Below, in pieces: positions 22,889 to 35,638 of a stretch of DNA of 64,000 bases (the first letter of the stretch is position 1; every line of letters starts with the position of its first letter). Made by a program: the position numbers and the translations under genes. Source of the DNA: Sabellastarte sp. h YS-2021. Taxonomy: Eukaryota > Annelida > Polychaeta > Sabellida > Sabellidae. The stretch is from NCBI GenBank assembly GCA_964017235.1, contig OZ024928.1:81029566-81093565 (forward strand). The letters are read 5' to 3'. The notes under the pieces are model-generated. The model saw only the letters and a program-made list of their open reading frames with translations. It did no database searches and had not been told where the DNA came from.

Positions 22889-22979
22889 ATGTCCACCCCA
22901 TGAACCTTTTGCAAAAATTGTACAGTAGTCTTACAAGACCCTGTTTCATTTGTAAAATATAGTATACATGTCAATTATT

Positions 22980-23400
22980 TCAGCTTCATGCCTTTTCGCA
23001 CTGGTTGGGTCGAAAATTTTGACGAAATCGCTCTATCTTGCACGGTTAAGGAGATAGAAGCGAATTTCTGTTTTTCAATTTTTGGCAAAAATTCGAAAAT
23101 TCAAAATGGCAGCCATTTTTGGGAAGAGGTAAATTTTTTGAAAATTGCCAAGAGTACATAGCTTAGATACCCTCTGAGTCGAAAATTTTGACAAAATCGC
23201 TCTATCTCGCTACGGTTAAGGAGATAGAAGCAAATTTGTGTTTTGCCATTTTTGGCAAAAATTCAAAATGGCCGCCATTTTTGGGGAGGGGAAAATTTTT
23301 TGAAAATTGCCAAGAGTACATTGCTCAGATACCCTGTGGGTCGAAAATTTTGACGAAATCGCTCTATCTCGCACGGTTAAGGAGATAGAAGCAAATTTGC
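22980..23400 (+). repeat. 160-170-bp tandem units, about 2.5 copies
   Basis: Repeats of TTTTGACGAAATCGCTCTAT, GTTAAGGAGATAGAAGC and AAAATGGCAGCCATTTTTGG. Distant relatives of the 167-bp units in F1. Confidence 0.85.
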
Positions 23401-23440
23401 AAATTTAATAAGTAAATTAAATTTTTATAAGTTAATACCC

Positions 23441-23612
23441 TATCCAATGGACAATTGCTTTACCGGTCGGCGCGACCGGTCCCGCCAAACGACAGAAAAA
23501 GTCATTCTGTATAAAATACCTGCAGGACCGGTCACAGAGTGTACATTTGCCAGGTGTCACCTCGTGCATACTTCCTGTCTAGACAGAATGACGTCACAGC
23601 GTCTTTTTCGTT
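23441..23612 (+). repeat. left inverted terminal repeat of DIRS-like element 2
   Basis: Starts TATCCAATGGACAATTGCTT and contains ACCGGTCGGCGCGACCGG. Reverse complement of 26996-27168. Confidence 0.9.
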
Positions 23613-23631
23613 GTCTAAACCTATTAGACCC

Positions 23632-24850
23632 CTAGTAAGCTGATAGCGGGGCCGGCTGGGAGGGCCTTGTCTGTCCAGTGGGTGGAGTGATCTTGGAATG
23701 GGGATGGTGTTCTCCAAGATTTCTGGGATTCTCCAGTTGTTCTTGAGGTGCCACTGTATGGGTCTCATGTGTAATCTGCCCATATGAACTTGTTTTTCTG
23801 TGGCAGTCAGTAAACCGATCAGGGACATGAAATTCCGGACCGGACACACTGGAGAGGCTAATATCTCCCGTATTTTGACCTGTAGATTGTGCCAACATTC
23901 TTGGGTGGGTCTGACCCTCCCCTCTTTTAGGTCGAACTGGTAACCTACGAAATTGAAAATCTGCTTGGGTTCCAGTTCTGACTTCTCTTCGTTCACTAGC
24001 CATCCCAGGTCCTTGCACAGTGTTACTAGGCTTTGTGTCTGCTGACGACAAACCTGGAGGGACCTGGCCCTGACCAACCAGTCGTCTAGGTACTGGTGGA
24101 TCCTTATACCCTTATACGTATGTACTTCCTGGACTGACTGTTTATTGGGACATGGAAGTACGCGTCTTTGAAGTCTATAGAAGTCACCCACTCCCCTGCC
24201 TGGAGGGAGGTCCTTATTGTCTCTGGGGTCTCCATTTTGAATGTTTGTGTTTTCAAAAAGATGTTTAGTTTGCTCAGATCCAAGATGGGACGCCACCGGT
24301 TGTTGGGCTTTGGTACAAGGAACAACCGGTTGTAGAACCCCAGGGACTGTGGATTTTGGACCAATTCTACAGCGTTTTTGTTCAACGGCTGATGCAATGC
24401 CTCCAACAGGTAGCTGTTCCTGTGAGGATCTGCATAACAGCTTGTGATTGTGGGTTCCCTTGTCAGATAAGGTCTGGACCGGAAGGGTAGGATGTAACCC
24501 TCTCTGAGGACTGAAACCACTTTGGGGTTGACTCCCAGGGCTGCCCATCTTTCCCTAAACTTGTGCAATCTTGACCCTACAGGAGGATTTGGTACAACAA
24601 GTGGGACATTTGTGACATTTTGAACAGAACTCAACTGATCTACACAAGAAACACTTTTCACAGATTTTATTGACATTTGACGATCGGGAATTACGTCTTT
24701 CTTTTGCGACGACCCTTCTGCAAAAAGAACATGACTGGCAACATGACATAACACAGGTAATTGAGTTCTTGTCTTTAAAAAATAGTTCTTTCTGGTCACA
24801 TTTAAGTTTGTAACAACACCGGACACAGAAGCTTCTATCAGACTGGTCAC
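23632..24850 (-). pseudogene. reverse transcriptase region of DIRS-like element 2
   Basis: Minus-strand RT blocks NRLFLVPKPNNRWRP, VTSIDFKDAYFHVPI and QYLDDWLVRA are in order, followed by RNase H-like sequence. A Cys-rich stretch precedes the RT (near 24560-24750), as in element 1. Broken; fossil. Confidence 0.8.
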
Positions 24851-24927
24851 AAGCTGAGCACAGTAATTGTCATTTATATTGCTTCTGTGTCTTGGCAGGT
24901 TGCTGGGAGAAAGAGGAGGCCTTGCCC

Positions 24928-26872
24928 CTAGTAGATGTGACCACGACGTCTAAGCTGTTTCCAAGCTGGAAGGGTAGACGTTTGCTCAGATTGCTGGTGG
25001 TGTTGTTTGGTAGACTGAGCATAAGGGTAAAAACGTTGTGCTTTTCTTGTCGGACCGGGAGTACGTTTGACCTCAAAGTGTCGTATCTCCTCTTCTGCTT
25101 TAGCTATGATATGGTCCGGGAAGAGAGCACTCATGTGGAGTAGAGCAGACCTAAGCGACATGAGAGTATCTTGTTTAATGCCTGACCGGACAAAGTCCAG
25201 GTAACTGTCCCTCCTGGCTAATGTTAAATTTGCCACATTCACAAACACACCATCTGATAGGTCTTGCATGGTGCGAGCCATAGCCTGAGTGATAGACCTG
25301 TTGAAGGTGACCAAAAAATCCAACTCATCAGCAGCTTGGTGAGCTTGGGTGAAGACTTTCCCTTGGCAGTAATCCCTTGAATCACTTTTAGCTGGCTGGA
25401 CATATTCTCTTGTACCTTAGTAAGGCAACGACTGAAAGCTGCAGCTTGGTTGCACATGTACGTTTGGTCCCGTGCAGCCCGTTCCCACTTCCTCATGGTG
25501 TCCTGTGATACTGGGCGAGAGGCTGGGGCAGACGGGAGAGAACGACCGGCTATCCTAGGAAAACTGCTGTTAAGTCTTGCAGGCTCACTTGTCCATGTAT
25601 ACACCTTGGACCGGGAAAAGTCTTTCTTCTCACTATGCATCCCATACCATTTCAATGTTCTAGGTGGTTTGATGAATTGGTCTTTGCTGAGCCCAGCAGT
25701 TTCTGTGTTGCGGGTGGGATAACCCTCTTGTAGAGTGATACTGAGTTTTTCAAATTTTCATCAAAGCCATTCATCAACTGAGACTTTCACCGACACTTTA
25801 CCGGTCTGAGATGCTCTGCTACCGGTAAAAGGGTTGTCATCTTGTGATGAAGAGGCAGAATCAAATTCCGGGATGTCATTCCACGCCATGAATGATCTCA
25901 CCCCACGTAGAGTCTCCCGGTAACTTTGTTCAGTAGAAAGTTCCTGGTCACCCTCAATCAAATCCTCCTGTCCTTGAGCAGACTCCCGGTCAGATAACTC
26001 CCCTTCGTCCGGTGAAAAAGATGACCGGTCACTTGAAGCTTCCTCTTCTGGTTCCTCAACAGTGACTGTGGGACCGGTAGAAGTGGCACTGGGTTTCATA
26101 GCTGGTACCGGGGAGTGCAGCTGAGGTCTCACACCGGTGGGAGTTGAAAGGGTGGGTTGCTGGTCAGCTGGGAGATTCTCTGTATCCGTACCGGGGGCCT
26201 CAACAGGCTGGGTAGCTGACACAACCTCTTGACTCATAAGCTGGCTGCCAGGCAGGGCACCGGGAGCCTCAACAGGCTGGGTGGCTTTCTTACCCTTCTT
26301 CTGACCGGTGGACTTAAACTGCTGACTAGAAGTGGAGGCTGAAGTTGGAGGGATAAATGGTCTCTCCGTGACAGGAACATCAGAGTTCTTCACCGGTTCT
26401 ACTGGTACTGTGAAGCTCTTTGACAAAAATAATGCTTCTAATCTGGAGAACCTCTCAGACCACTTCTCGTCCAAAGTTTTAAATTCTGATAAAAATCTGA
26501 AGGCTTGCTGGATTTCTTCTTACGGGGAGACTTGTGAGAGGTCTTTTTAACTTTCTTAGGTGGAGTTTTGCCTCTATCACTGGAGCCTTCACCCTTCCTC
26601 TCAACCTTACCCAGTACAGTAACATCAGATGCCGCAACGTGGGAGGGAGAGTCACTTTTCTTCTGGCCAGATTCTTTACGTACTTTATACTTAGGGGTGG
26701 CCAACTGTGCCTTCTGATCTTCTGTGAGATTTTCACAAACGGAGCAGGGTTTCTTCAACACGCAGTCATCACCGCCAATCCCCTTTTCACAACAACGTGC
26801 ACACTTGGTATGCATATCAAAAAGGGCTATAACGTGGCCGCAAGTGCCTCTTCGTTGACCAGGGGAGGACAT
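24928..26872 (-). pseudogene. gag-like region of DIRS-like element 2
   Basis: Same order as the gag-like frame at 1668-3428: Cys pairs near the start (CARCCEKG), Lys-rich then Glu-rich middle, TQPVEAPGA-like motifs, and a conserved C-terminal part (TYMCNQAAAFSRCLTKVQ). Broken in several places; fossil. Confidence 0.8.
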
Positions 26873-26995
26873 ATTGCTCCAGAAGTGAGTTAAAGTTGAC
26901 TAGATAAAATAAAGTTGTGAGATAAAGTGGCAGTCTTATAAAAATCAAAAGTTCTTCAACACAGCAGAAAACACATCCGTATACACTATGCGCCA

Positions 26996-27168
26996 AACGA
27001 AAAAGACGCCGTGACGTCATTCTGTCTAGACAGGAAGTATGCACGAGGCGACACCTGGCGAATGTACACTCTGTGACCGGTCCTGCCGGTATTTTATACA
27101 GAATGACTTTTTCTGTCGTTTGGCGGGACCGGTTGCGCCGACCGGTAAAGCAATTGTCCATTGGATAG
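26996..27168 (-). repeat. right inverted terminal repeat of DIRS-like element 2
   Basis: Ends CAATTGTCCATTGGATA; inverted match of 23441-23612. Confidence 0.9.
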
Positions 27169-27199
27169 GATGTATTAATGCAATAAAATTATGTTTTTC

Positions 27200-27480
27200 C
27201 ATTTTTGGCAAAGTAGCTAAGTAGCTATTACTCAGTTATATAGCTATTATCACTAAAAGCAATCCCAAGCAAGCTATCGACCTAACTATTGCTCATACCA
27301 AATTTGGTAAAGATATGTCATATAATTTTCCTTAAAATTCCCGGAAACAAAAGAAGTACAAAAAAGTAGCTAAGTAGCTATTACTCAGTTAGCTATAGAG
27401 CTATGTTCACCAAAAGCAATCCCATGCAAGCTATTAACCCAATAAACACCCATACTAAATAAAGATAGCATAAATACTTT
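27200..27480 (+). repeat. ~160-bp dimer of AGCTATTACTCAGTTA units
   Basis: Two units containing AAGTAGCTAAGTAGCTATTA, AGCAATCCCA(A/T)GCAAGCTAT and CCTTAAAATTCCCGGAAAC. Related motifs occur at 54850-55190 and, inverted, at 60600-61030. Confidence 0.8.
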
Positions 27481-27568
27481 TCCTTCAAATGAGCGGAAAC
27501 CAAACGTCCGGACAGCGGACAGCGGAAAAAGTAAAAATAATATGTCCACCCCCCAGCGGGGTGGACAT

Positions 27569-27829
27569 AACAATGGTTCTTTATCGCCCACACTCGCACA
27601 TTTCCAAGAGGATCTGCATCGCTGACAAGAAAAACAAAACCAATGTTCGTAACCGGGGATGTCCCCCACTACAGACAGGGAGAATCAATTATTTGTACAT
27701 GTATATACATATAGAGTGTTTACAGTAGGAAAGTGGGATGAAACTAAATTTCGAAAATAACCAAATAACGAGCAGCAAACCCTTATTACTAGGGCTTATG
27801 AGGCACTGTATGTGAAAAAAAAATTAAAT
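27569..27829 (+). repeat. head segment E1 of a 73-bp satellite unit
   Basis: Contains GAGGATCTGCATCGCTGAC, GGGGATGTCCCCCACTAC and TTATTACTAGGGCTTATGAG. An inverted relative lies at 58100-58450, next to another 73-bp array. Confidence 0.75.
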
Positions 27830-29000
27830 TTTTCCCACTGAGCATCCCCCACTGCGTACATGGCTGAAATCCTGTTTTCCTCCCCCGTCCCTCACTATAG
27901 GGACATGTATCACTGAGCATTCCCCACTGCTTACATGCCAGAGATCCCGTCTCCTCTCCCATCCCACACTAGGGACATTTGACAGTGAGCATCCCCCACA
28001 GTGTACATGGCTGAGATCCTCCTCTCCTCCCTCATCTCCCACTTGGGACATGTGTCACTGAGCATCCCCCACTGCAAACAAAGCTCAGAGTCTCCTCTCC
28101 TATCCCATCCCCCAATGGGGATATGTCTCACTGAGGATCCCCCAATGCGTTCATCCCAGAGATCCTCCTTCCCTCCCCCATCCCCCACTAGGGACACGAA
28201 TCACTGAGCATCCCTCACTGCATACATGGCTGAGATCCTCCTCTTCTTCCCCATCCCCACTAGCAACATGTGTCACTGAGCATCTCCCACTGGATACATG
28301 GCTGAGATGCTCCTCTCTTCCCTGAGCCCCCACTAGGGAGATGTGTCACTGAGCACTGTGTACACAGCTGGGATCCTCCTCCTCCACCATCTCCCACTGA
28401 GGACATGTGTCACTTAGCGTCCCCCACAGTGTACACAGCTAAGATCCTCCACTCTTCCCCAATCTCCCACTAGGGAAATGTCTGACTGAATGTCCCCCAC
28501 TGCGTACACAGCTGGGATCCTCCTCTCCTCCACCATCCTCCCCTGGGGACATGTGTCACTGAACGTCCCCTATTGCGTACATGGCTAAGATCCTCCTCTC
28601 CTCCACCATCTCCCACTGAGGACATGTGTCACTGAGCGTCCCCCACTGTGTACATTGCCAAGATCCTCCTCTCCTCCACCATCTCCCACTGAGGACATGT
28701 GTCACTGAGCGTCCCCTACTGCGTACATGGCTGAGATCCTCCTATCCTCCCCCATCCCCCACTGAGGACATGTGTCACTGAGCATCCCCCACTGTGTACA
28801 TGGCTAAGATCTTTCTCTGTTCCACCACCCTCCACTAGGAACATGTGTCACTGAGCACCCTCCACAGCATACATGGAACAGATCCTCCTCTCCACCCCCA
28901 ACTCCAAGTAAGGACATGTCTGACTAAATGTCCTCCACTGAATACATGGCACAGATCCTCCTATCTTCCCCATCCCCCACTAGGGACATGTATCACCTAT
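27830..29000 (+). repeat. 73-bp satellite array 1, about 16 copies
   Basis: Unit: GGGACATGTGTCACTGAGCA, TCCCCCACTGCGTACATGGC, GAGATCCTCCTCTCCTCC. Spacing 73-74 bp. The long frames in it are by-products of a stop-poor repeat. Confidence 0.93.
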
Positions 29001-29193
29001 ACCCTCTAACCAATGTCCATACCAAGTGTCAAGTAACTTCCTACACATTGTGGTTCCTGAGATATAGCCTAGGCTAGATGTTAAAGGTCAAGGTCACTAC
29101 AGTAAGGTCAAAGTCAAGGTCACACCATGATGTTGCACACATACATCCCCCTAATCAATGTTCCAACAATATATCAACTTCCTACACCATATG
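29001..29193 (+). repeat. AGGTCA-repeat tail joined to satellite array 1 (left half)
   Basis: Same ~145-bp unit as in F4 (AAAGGTCAAGGTCACTACAG near 29082). Interrupted at 29193 by the TIR element and resumed at 35639, ending with the F4 hairpin at about 35740-35763. The 73-bp satellite therefore travels in a unit with an F4-type 3' end. Confidence 0.8.
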
Positions 29194-30279
29194 CAGTGTT
29201 CGCTCTCGAGCGCGATTTCGCGAGTTTGTACACACTCTGGGGCGAGTTGTCGCAAAACCAACTCACCAACGCGTCTGTGCTGTCGCTACCAGGCGAAACA
29301 CTCAAAACTGACTGAAGAAATTCGTCTATTATCGGAACATTCTCTCGCGAGACTTTTTCCTCTCGAAAAAAGATCTCTCTCAGAAACCGTCGTGTCTATG
29401 GCCCATTGTATACCTACGCACCACTTTACTGTGTTAATGCGCCAACAAGAATAGATTTTAAAAAGATTTTTTTTCTCTACAGCTATCGTATAAAGTAGTT
29501 TGAAAATTCATAAAATTGTTATTTCTTGCTCGATTTTGACATGTAATACACCATTTTAAAGCTTACAACACGTAGCATTTCTATATGGTGGTTACACATA
29601 CCATTTAAATGGAGAAAAACGTGAATTTCTGGTCACAAATAACATGTAATTTAAGGTTTCTGTTAATTCATTTCATCAAAAGTGCTATAAATCTTGCATT
29701 TTATTTTCAATATATAGCATTAGCAACAAATATCTTCAAATGTCTGCAAACAATATTGTTACCTTTAATGTCTTTTGCAAATGATTTTTAGAGAGGACTT
29801 TACTGTTATAAATAGTTTTCTTAAGTAAGTATGAAGATTTTATTTTTGTTCTGTAGGTGGGAGTTTAAGGTGACGTTAATGTAGGGATATTTAGCTACAC
29901 AGGTTGTATGTGGTACATTCATGTCATTGTATTATTCATAATATTATTACTTCTATTTGATTTGGGATTTAAGTCTAAAGTACATTATTAAATAATTTTA
30001 AATTAATTTTTTTTGTCTAAGTAACCAATCACACTACTTTTATAGAGTAATTAATAATTACAGCCCTCTCAACTACCTGTCATAATATAACCAATAAGAT
30101 AATATACATAACATAAAACACTGAAAAAATAAATAAAATAGACATGTATATATTGTATAAGTAACCATATTACATTCCATCCACTGTTAAAGAAAACTAA
30201 CTATTTCAATTTTCTTTTGCAAGTAATTATTTCTTAAATCTGTCGATAATATTTTTATGGTTAAATCCAGATTTTTAGA

Positions 30280-33200
30280 ACTAGATTGGGCCAACTCGGC
30301 GCCAACATATCCCCAGACAGGTCATCACTCACGCCACAGGTTTTGATCGGGAATTTTTTAAAACATAATTACCCATTATTATATGAACTTCAGCACATCA
30401 ATCTACTCTGTTTATATCTTCCAAGGAAGATGGTGTATCCCCAGACGCCGAATACATAACTCAAATTATATTTTCAATCTTCCTGCAATGATAACTCTAA
30501 ACCTATTTTCAAAGTATTTAAATGATTGATGATTGAATGTCCATTCTAAAATAATAATCCCAAAAGAGCATATCTGTTTCTATATTTGTTGACAAATAAA
30601 ATATTATTTTTAACTCAACTCATCATACTTTTCAATCTTCCTTCAAAGTATTTAAATGATTGATGATTCAATGTCCATTCTAAAATTCATAATCCCAAAA
30701 GCGCATATCTGTTTCTATATTTGTTCACAAATAAAATATTATTTTAAAAAAAAATTATTTATATTATTATTTTATTATATTATTTTTAGAATTTGCAAAT
30801 TGTTTTCAGTTATTCATTTCCTCTATACCTATATATGTGGTCCATATATATGCAACCTAAATATGTGACACAATCTCAGTTCTGACTCCCCTTTGTGTTA
30901 TATGTAATGAAGCCCACCACCTCCCACCGCCACCCCTCTCCCCTTCTCCACACCTCTCTCACTATTACACAAGATCTGCAACCCCATTGAGTTCTTTGTT
31001 TCTCATCTGATATCATTAAATACCTTTGTTTATTTAGTGTCACTCAATATAGCTGGAGGTTCCAGAGGTGGGTGGGGGGAATCCGGGTGGGGGATGCATA
31101 AATGGTAAACAAACAATCTATATAAAAGGGGTACTCAAATACAAAAAGAATTGAGAATTTTAAGTATGTGATTATCAACTGAAATGAGTTCATAACTGTA
31201 GGAGCTGTGTCAAAATTAACTGAGGCAAGTTGAATAAAACTGGGCTAGTTGAGGGTTAAAAATCCCCTACTTTTACTACATAAGGATATAATTTCATTAA
31301 TATTGGGACTTAAAGCTCACTTAAAGTGTCCATTTTGTCTACTTGAATATGTTTAACCAGTTTCATTTTAAAAAGTTAAAAACTCAGCAAGCAGAGGTAT
31401 AACACACAAAAATAAGTTCTTAAAAGACTAAGATAGCCATAACATTATTAATATTCAAAATTTAAATAGACAGGCATTTCCTTTTAAAAATTCAAAGATT
31501 TCAGCTCTATAACCCATATAGTTTGACAGTTACTGGGCTTTAAAGTGGCATAATGTCCATAAATTGGGTTTCTGTGGGCATTTTACAATTGTTAAAGAGA
31601 CCTTAGCAATTAAACAACAGATCTGAAACTTTTTGGGGGACATACATAACAAACAAAAATTATATATAATACAGTTTAAGACTTGTCACACTAAGCATTT
31701 CCAAATAACAGGGCAAAATACGGAAAAAATGTCCAAAAAGGCACTTGGGCGAGTGTCTATGGCCCTCATACACAGGTTAAATGTCTACTAAAAACCTTGA
31801 TTTTCGGCATATGTAAAAAGGACATAATAATGCATTCCCAGATGGGATTTCAGCTCCATCAATCACATAGTTTAACAGTCACAGGGCTTAAAGGTGGTTA
31901 AAAAGTCCAAATATTGGGTCTCTGTGGGCCTTTTAGAGATCTCGATGTGGCTTTGAAATTAAAGCTTCAGACTTAAAATTTGTTACATACTAAGATTACA
32001 CATAGAATATGTATCTAATAAAGTTTGAAACTTCTCAGACTTACCATTTCCAAGTTACAGAGCAAAATATGTGAAAAATGTCTTAAAAGGGTCACTCAGG
32101 TGGGTGTTTAAGGTCCTCATACACAGGTTAAATGTCTACTTGAAGCCTTGATTTTTGGCACATGTAAAAAGAACATAATAATGTATTCCCAGATGAGATT
32201 TCAGCTCTATCAGTCACATAGTTTAACAGTCACAGGCCTTAAAATTGGCAAAAAGTCCAAATACTGGGTCTTTATGGGGCCTTCTAGAGACCTAAATGTG
32301 GCCTTCAAATTAAAGCCTCAGACTTAAAATTTGTCACATACTAAGATTACACATAGAATATGCATCTAATACAGTTTGAAACTTCTTAGACTTACCATTT
32401 CCAAGTTACAGGGCAAAATATGTGAAAAATGTCTAAAAATGGTCACTCGGGTGGGGATTTATGGTCCTCATACACAGGTTAAATGTCTTCTTAAAGCCTT
32501 AACTTTTGGCACATATATAAATAACATACTAATATCTTCCCAGATAGGATTTGAGCTCTATCAGTCACATAGTTTGACAGTCACAGGGCTTAAAAGTAGC
32601 AAAAAGTCCAAATATTGGGTCTTTGGGAGCCTTTTAGAGACCTCAATTTGACCTTCAAAATTAAAGCTTCAGACTTAAAATCTGTTACATACTAAGATTA
32701 CACACAGAATATATATCTAATACAGTTTGAAACTTCTCAGACTTACCATTTCCAAGTTACAGGGAAAAAGATGTGAAAAATGTCTTATAAGGGTCACTCG
32801 GGTGGGTGTTTATGGTCCTGATACACAGGTTAACTGTCTATTAAAGGCCTAAATGTTGGGGCACATATAAGAAAACACATAGATATATTCCCAGATGATA
32901 TTTAACTTAGATGAGAGACATAGTTTGAAAGCTACAGTGCTTGAAAGTGGCAAAAAGTGCATAAATTGGGTCTCTGTGGGCACTTTTGAGACCTTAAGTC
33001 GACCCCTTTGGGTAAACCTACAGCCCTAAAATTTTCTACAGACAAGGATTACATATCAAAGTTATACCTAGCGCAGTTTGAGACTCATCAGAATTACCAC
33101 TTCCAAATTATAGGGCAAAATATGTGAAAAGTATAGCAAAAAATCTCCAAGTGGGGGTATTTATGGGCCTCAAACACAATTTTCTCCTCAACTTAAAGTC

Positions 33201-33536
33201 GTGATTTTCGGCACATGTACTAAGAACATATTAATGTGTTGTCAGGTAAAATTTCAGCCAGCTGAGCATCATAGTTTGTGACCTACAGGGCTCTAAGTGG
33301 CCAAAAGTCCAATTTCTGACCTTAAGGTGGCCATAAGTTCTTTTTTACTGGGAGTTTAAGGTCACCTTAAAATAGGGATCTTCCTTTGGGCACCCTTAAC
33401 ATGTGTACCAAGTTTGAAAAAAAAATATTAATTTGTTTTTGAGTTATCGCGTCCACAAGGAAATTTCTACGGCGGCGGCGGCGGCGGCGCGACGGACCTG
33501 AATCCAATATATCCCCGACTTTCGTCTGGGGATATA
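30280..33536 (+). mobile_element. F2 copy A: Helentron-like element with ~351-bp units
   Basis: The 5' motif ATATCCCCAGAC (30307-30318) is the exact reverse complement of GTCTGGGGATAT in the 3' hairpin (33508-33536, arms TATATCCCC/GGGGATATA). The hairpin is preceded by a CGG trinucleotide tract (33472-33490). Central ~351-bp units recur at 31764, 32115, 32466 and 32817. The second copy at 35885 is nearly identical over 2.68 kb. Confidence 0.75.
31400..33300 (+). repeat. ~351-bp degenerate tandem repeat
   Basis: Recurrent CCTCATACACAGGTTAAATG, TTTCAGCTCTATCAGTCACA and AAACTTCTCAGACTTACC blocks at 351-bp spacing, five to six units of decreasing similarity. Confidence 0.88.
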
Positions 33537-34780
33537 ATTATTTTACAGCTATTTATGTTATGTATATTTGATAAATAAATATTTTTCTAAATTTACATTC
33601 TTTGTAAATCAAAAATTGATTTACAAGAGTATTTGCAGAAAGCAAAGATTTTTAACAGCATGAAAATGGACTATAATATTTATAACATGCAATCCAGAAA
33701 TCAATATAATTTTTGCTCGAAAAAGAGTTTAAGGTCATCTTACTATTTGTATGATAGTTTAAAATTAGCTACACCCTAATTTTTAATATACTATTGCATA
33801 TAATTAAGATATTGTCCTATAAGGCCACATTATGTAAATAAAATTCTGTTATAACTGGAAGTAAAAATTAATGTAGGCCAATTATATAAAGCATAATTTT
33901 GGGTTGATAATGTAAATATTATTATTAATTATTTAAAAGAATGTGGCCTATTCTATAATTTTCAAAAACCAAAATTATTATGTTTTGTATTAAATAGTAA
34001 TTTTTTTTGAGTCATGTTGTTGCTATTCATATATATAGCTTTTTATTGTAATTTTCATGCAGCTTTTTTGTGTGTTTTATTTATTATTGCTGACGTTTCT
34101 GTATATGATGCTAAGTTATATATTATACATGTAATTTCAATGCAAAAATAAATAAATAAATAAAACTAAATAAATAATAAAATAATATTGGTAATTTTTA
34201 AAATCCTATAAAGCATTTGTTAAATGTGTGCATGTATAGGTATATATAGAATTGAAATCAATCATTATTATTGTTGTTAAATCATTTTTAATGGTATTTT
34301 ATTTATTTATTTTTTATTATTTTTATTACTCTCACACATTTTCAATGTTTTTGCAGCTTTGTAGCAAATGGGGATAAATATATGTCACTTTCCATTCATA
34401 AAATTTATTTTACTTTGAAAAATTACTTGTGACAATCTTCAAAGCAGTTTAATAGCTTGAAATATCCACGGATCACAATATTTAAAATTCGTAGAATAAT
34501 TACTGGTTTAAAAACTCAATTTTCGCCCACCTAAGAAGACTGAAAACTATATATAAGATGATAGTTTCATGGTGAAAAATTACTATGTTGAAGATATATC
34601 TGTATATTTTTAGGGAAAATTAAGAAGGGTGTGTGTTATTATAGAAAACATTTATTTTTGAACAGTTTTCATGGTACGGAATCACTTCCTTGTTGAAAAG
34701 TAGTTCTTTGTTTACTCCCAGCATTCCTCGCGGTTTCTGTGAGGGTTTGTTTTCGAGGAAAAGCAATCCCGCGTGAGGAT
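33537..34780. other. AT-rich interior of the TIR element
   Basis: No coding or repeat structure recognised beyond simple A/T runs. Confidence 0.4.
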
Positions 34781-34783
34781 GTT

Positions 34784-35235
34784 ATCGGAAGCGAAGATGT
34801 ACATATTTCCTCATAGAAATGGGTGAGAAAAGCATGAAAAGCAGTTTATTTTATATATTCAGCTAACAGTAATTCACGTGAGAATTCGGGTATTCTCGCG
34901 AGATTTCCATGTTTTTTGTTGATATTTAAACTCGTCTTCTGCTTATAGTTTCACAGGCGAAACAGTCGAAACAACTACTGACCAAAGAAATTTGTCTATT
35001 ATCGGAAGCGACGACGTACATATTTCCTCATAGAAATGGGTGCGAAAAGCATGAAAAGCAGTTTATTTTATTTTATATATCCAGCTAACAGTAATTCACG
35101 TGAGAATTCGGGTATTCTCGCGAGATTTCCGTGCTTTTTTGTTGATTTTTAAACTCGTCTTCTGCTTATAGTTTCACAGGCGAAACAGTCGAAACAACTA
35201 CTGAGCAAAGAAATTCGTCTATTGTCGGAAGAGAC
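34784..35235 (+). repeat. ~230-bp tandem duplication inside the TIR element
   Basis: TTCCTCATAGAAATGGGTG, AATTCACGTGAGAATTCGGG and TTTCACAGGCGAAACAGTCG each occur twice about 230 bp apart. The GGCGAAACA motif also occurs near the left end (29290), so this may be a subterminal repeat. Confidence 0.85.
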
Positions 35236-35638
35236 AAAATATATATTTCTTCAAAGAAAAGAGAAGAAATGCAATTTATTTATTTATTTGATGAATCCAG
35301 ATAATAGTAAAATAAAAAAATTAAAATTAAAAAAAAACAGTAGCACCCAGCCATTAAGCCATGAAGATGTGCACATGGTTTAAAAGTGAAATTTAAAAAA
35401 AATAAAAGACAAATAAAAACAGCATTAAATAGTTTATTTATTTGAACATTTAGTTTAACATCTATTTCTTATTATTTAAATAAAGAAGATTTTATGCAGT
35501 CCCAAATTGGAACTAAATATTTCAAAATATCTTGACGCAAAACATGTCTCACATTTTTTCACAGTTGTCTCGCCTTTTCAAGTGAAGGGAGACAGTCTGT
35601 CTTGCATTCATTTTTGATGAGAGCGAACACTGCATATG

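Larger units (their letters stand above)
23441..27168 (-). mobile_element. DIRS-like retrotransposon 2 (fossil)
   Basis: Bounded by inverted terminal repeats of about 170 bp (23441-23612 and 26996-27168) that differ at about four of 155 compared positions, so the insertion is fairly young. Minus-strand order: gag-like region, RT region. It is related to but clearly diverged from element 1. It is broken, with several breaks in both coding regions, and is shorter than full DIRS elements. Inserted into F6. Confidence 0.85.
22889..27568 (+). mobile_element. F6: Helentron-like element split by a nested DIRS-like element
   Basis: The 5' motif ATGTCCACCCC (22889-22899) recurs inverted in the 3' hairpin ATGTCCACCCC...GGGGTGGACAT (27542-27568). 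The left part has 160-170-bp units related to F1 (22980-23400); the right part has ~160-bp AAGTAGCTATTACTCAGTTA units (27200-27480). The DIRS-like element lies between them: GAGATAGAAGCAAATTTG on the left and TGTTTTTCCATTTTTGGCAA on the right are consecutive pieces of one repeat unit. Confidence 0.62.
29194..35632. mobile_element. 6.4-kb TIR DNA transposon (hAT-like ends), non-autonomous
   Basis: Terminal inverted repeats CAGTGTTCGCTCTC / GAGAGCGAACACTG. The 6-bp target duplication CATATG lies at 29188-29193 and 35633-35638, and the flanks rejoin into a normal AGGTCA-type unit (CTACACCATATGGTTTCTG). No transposase is recognisable. It contains a nested F2 element (30280-33536) and a ~230-bp tandem duplication (34784-35235). 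A CAGTG start is hAT-like, but 6-bp duplications are unusual for hAT; Dada or IS3EU-type elements are alternatives. Confidence 0.8.
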
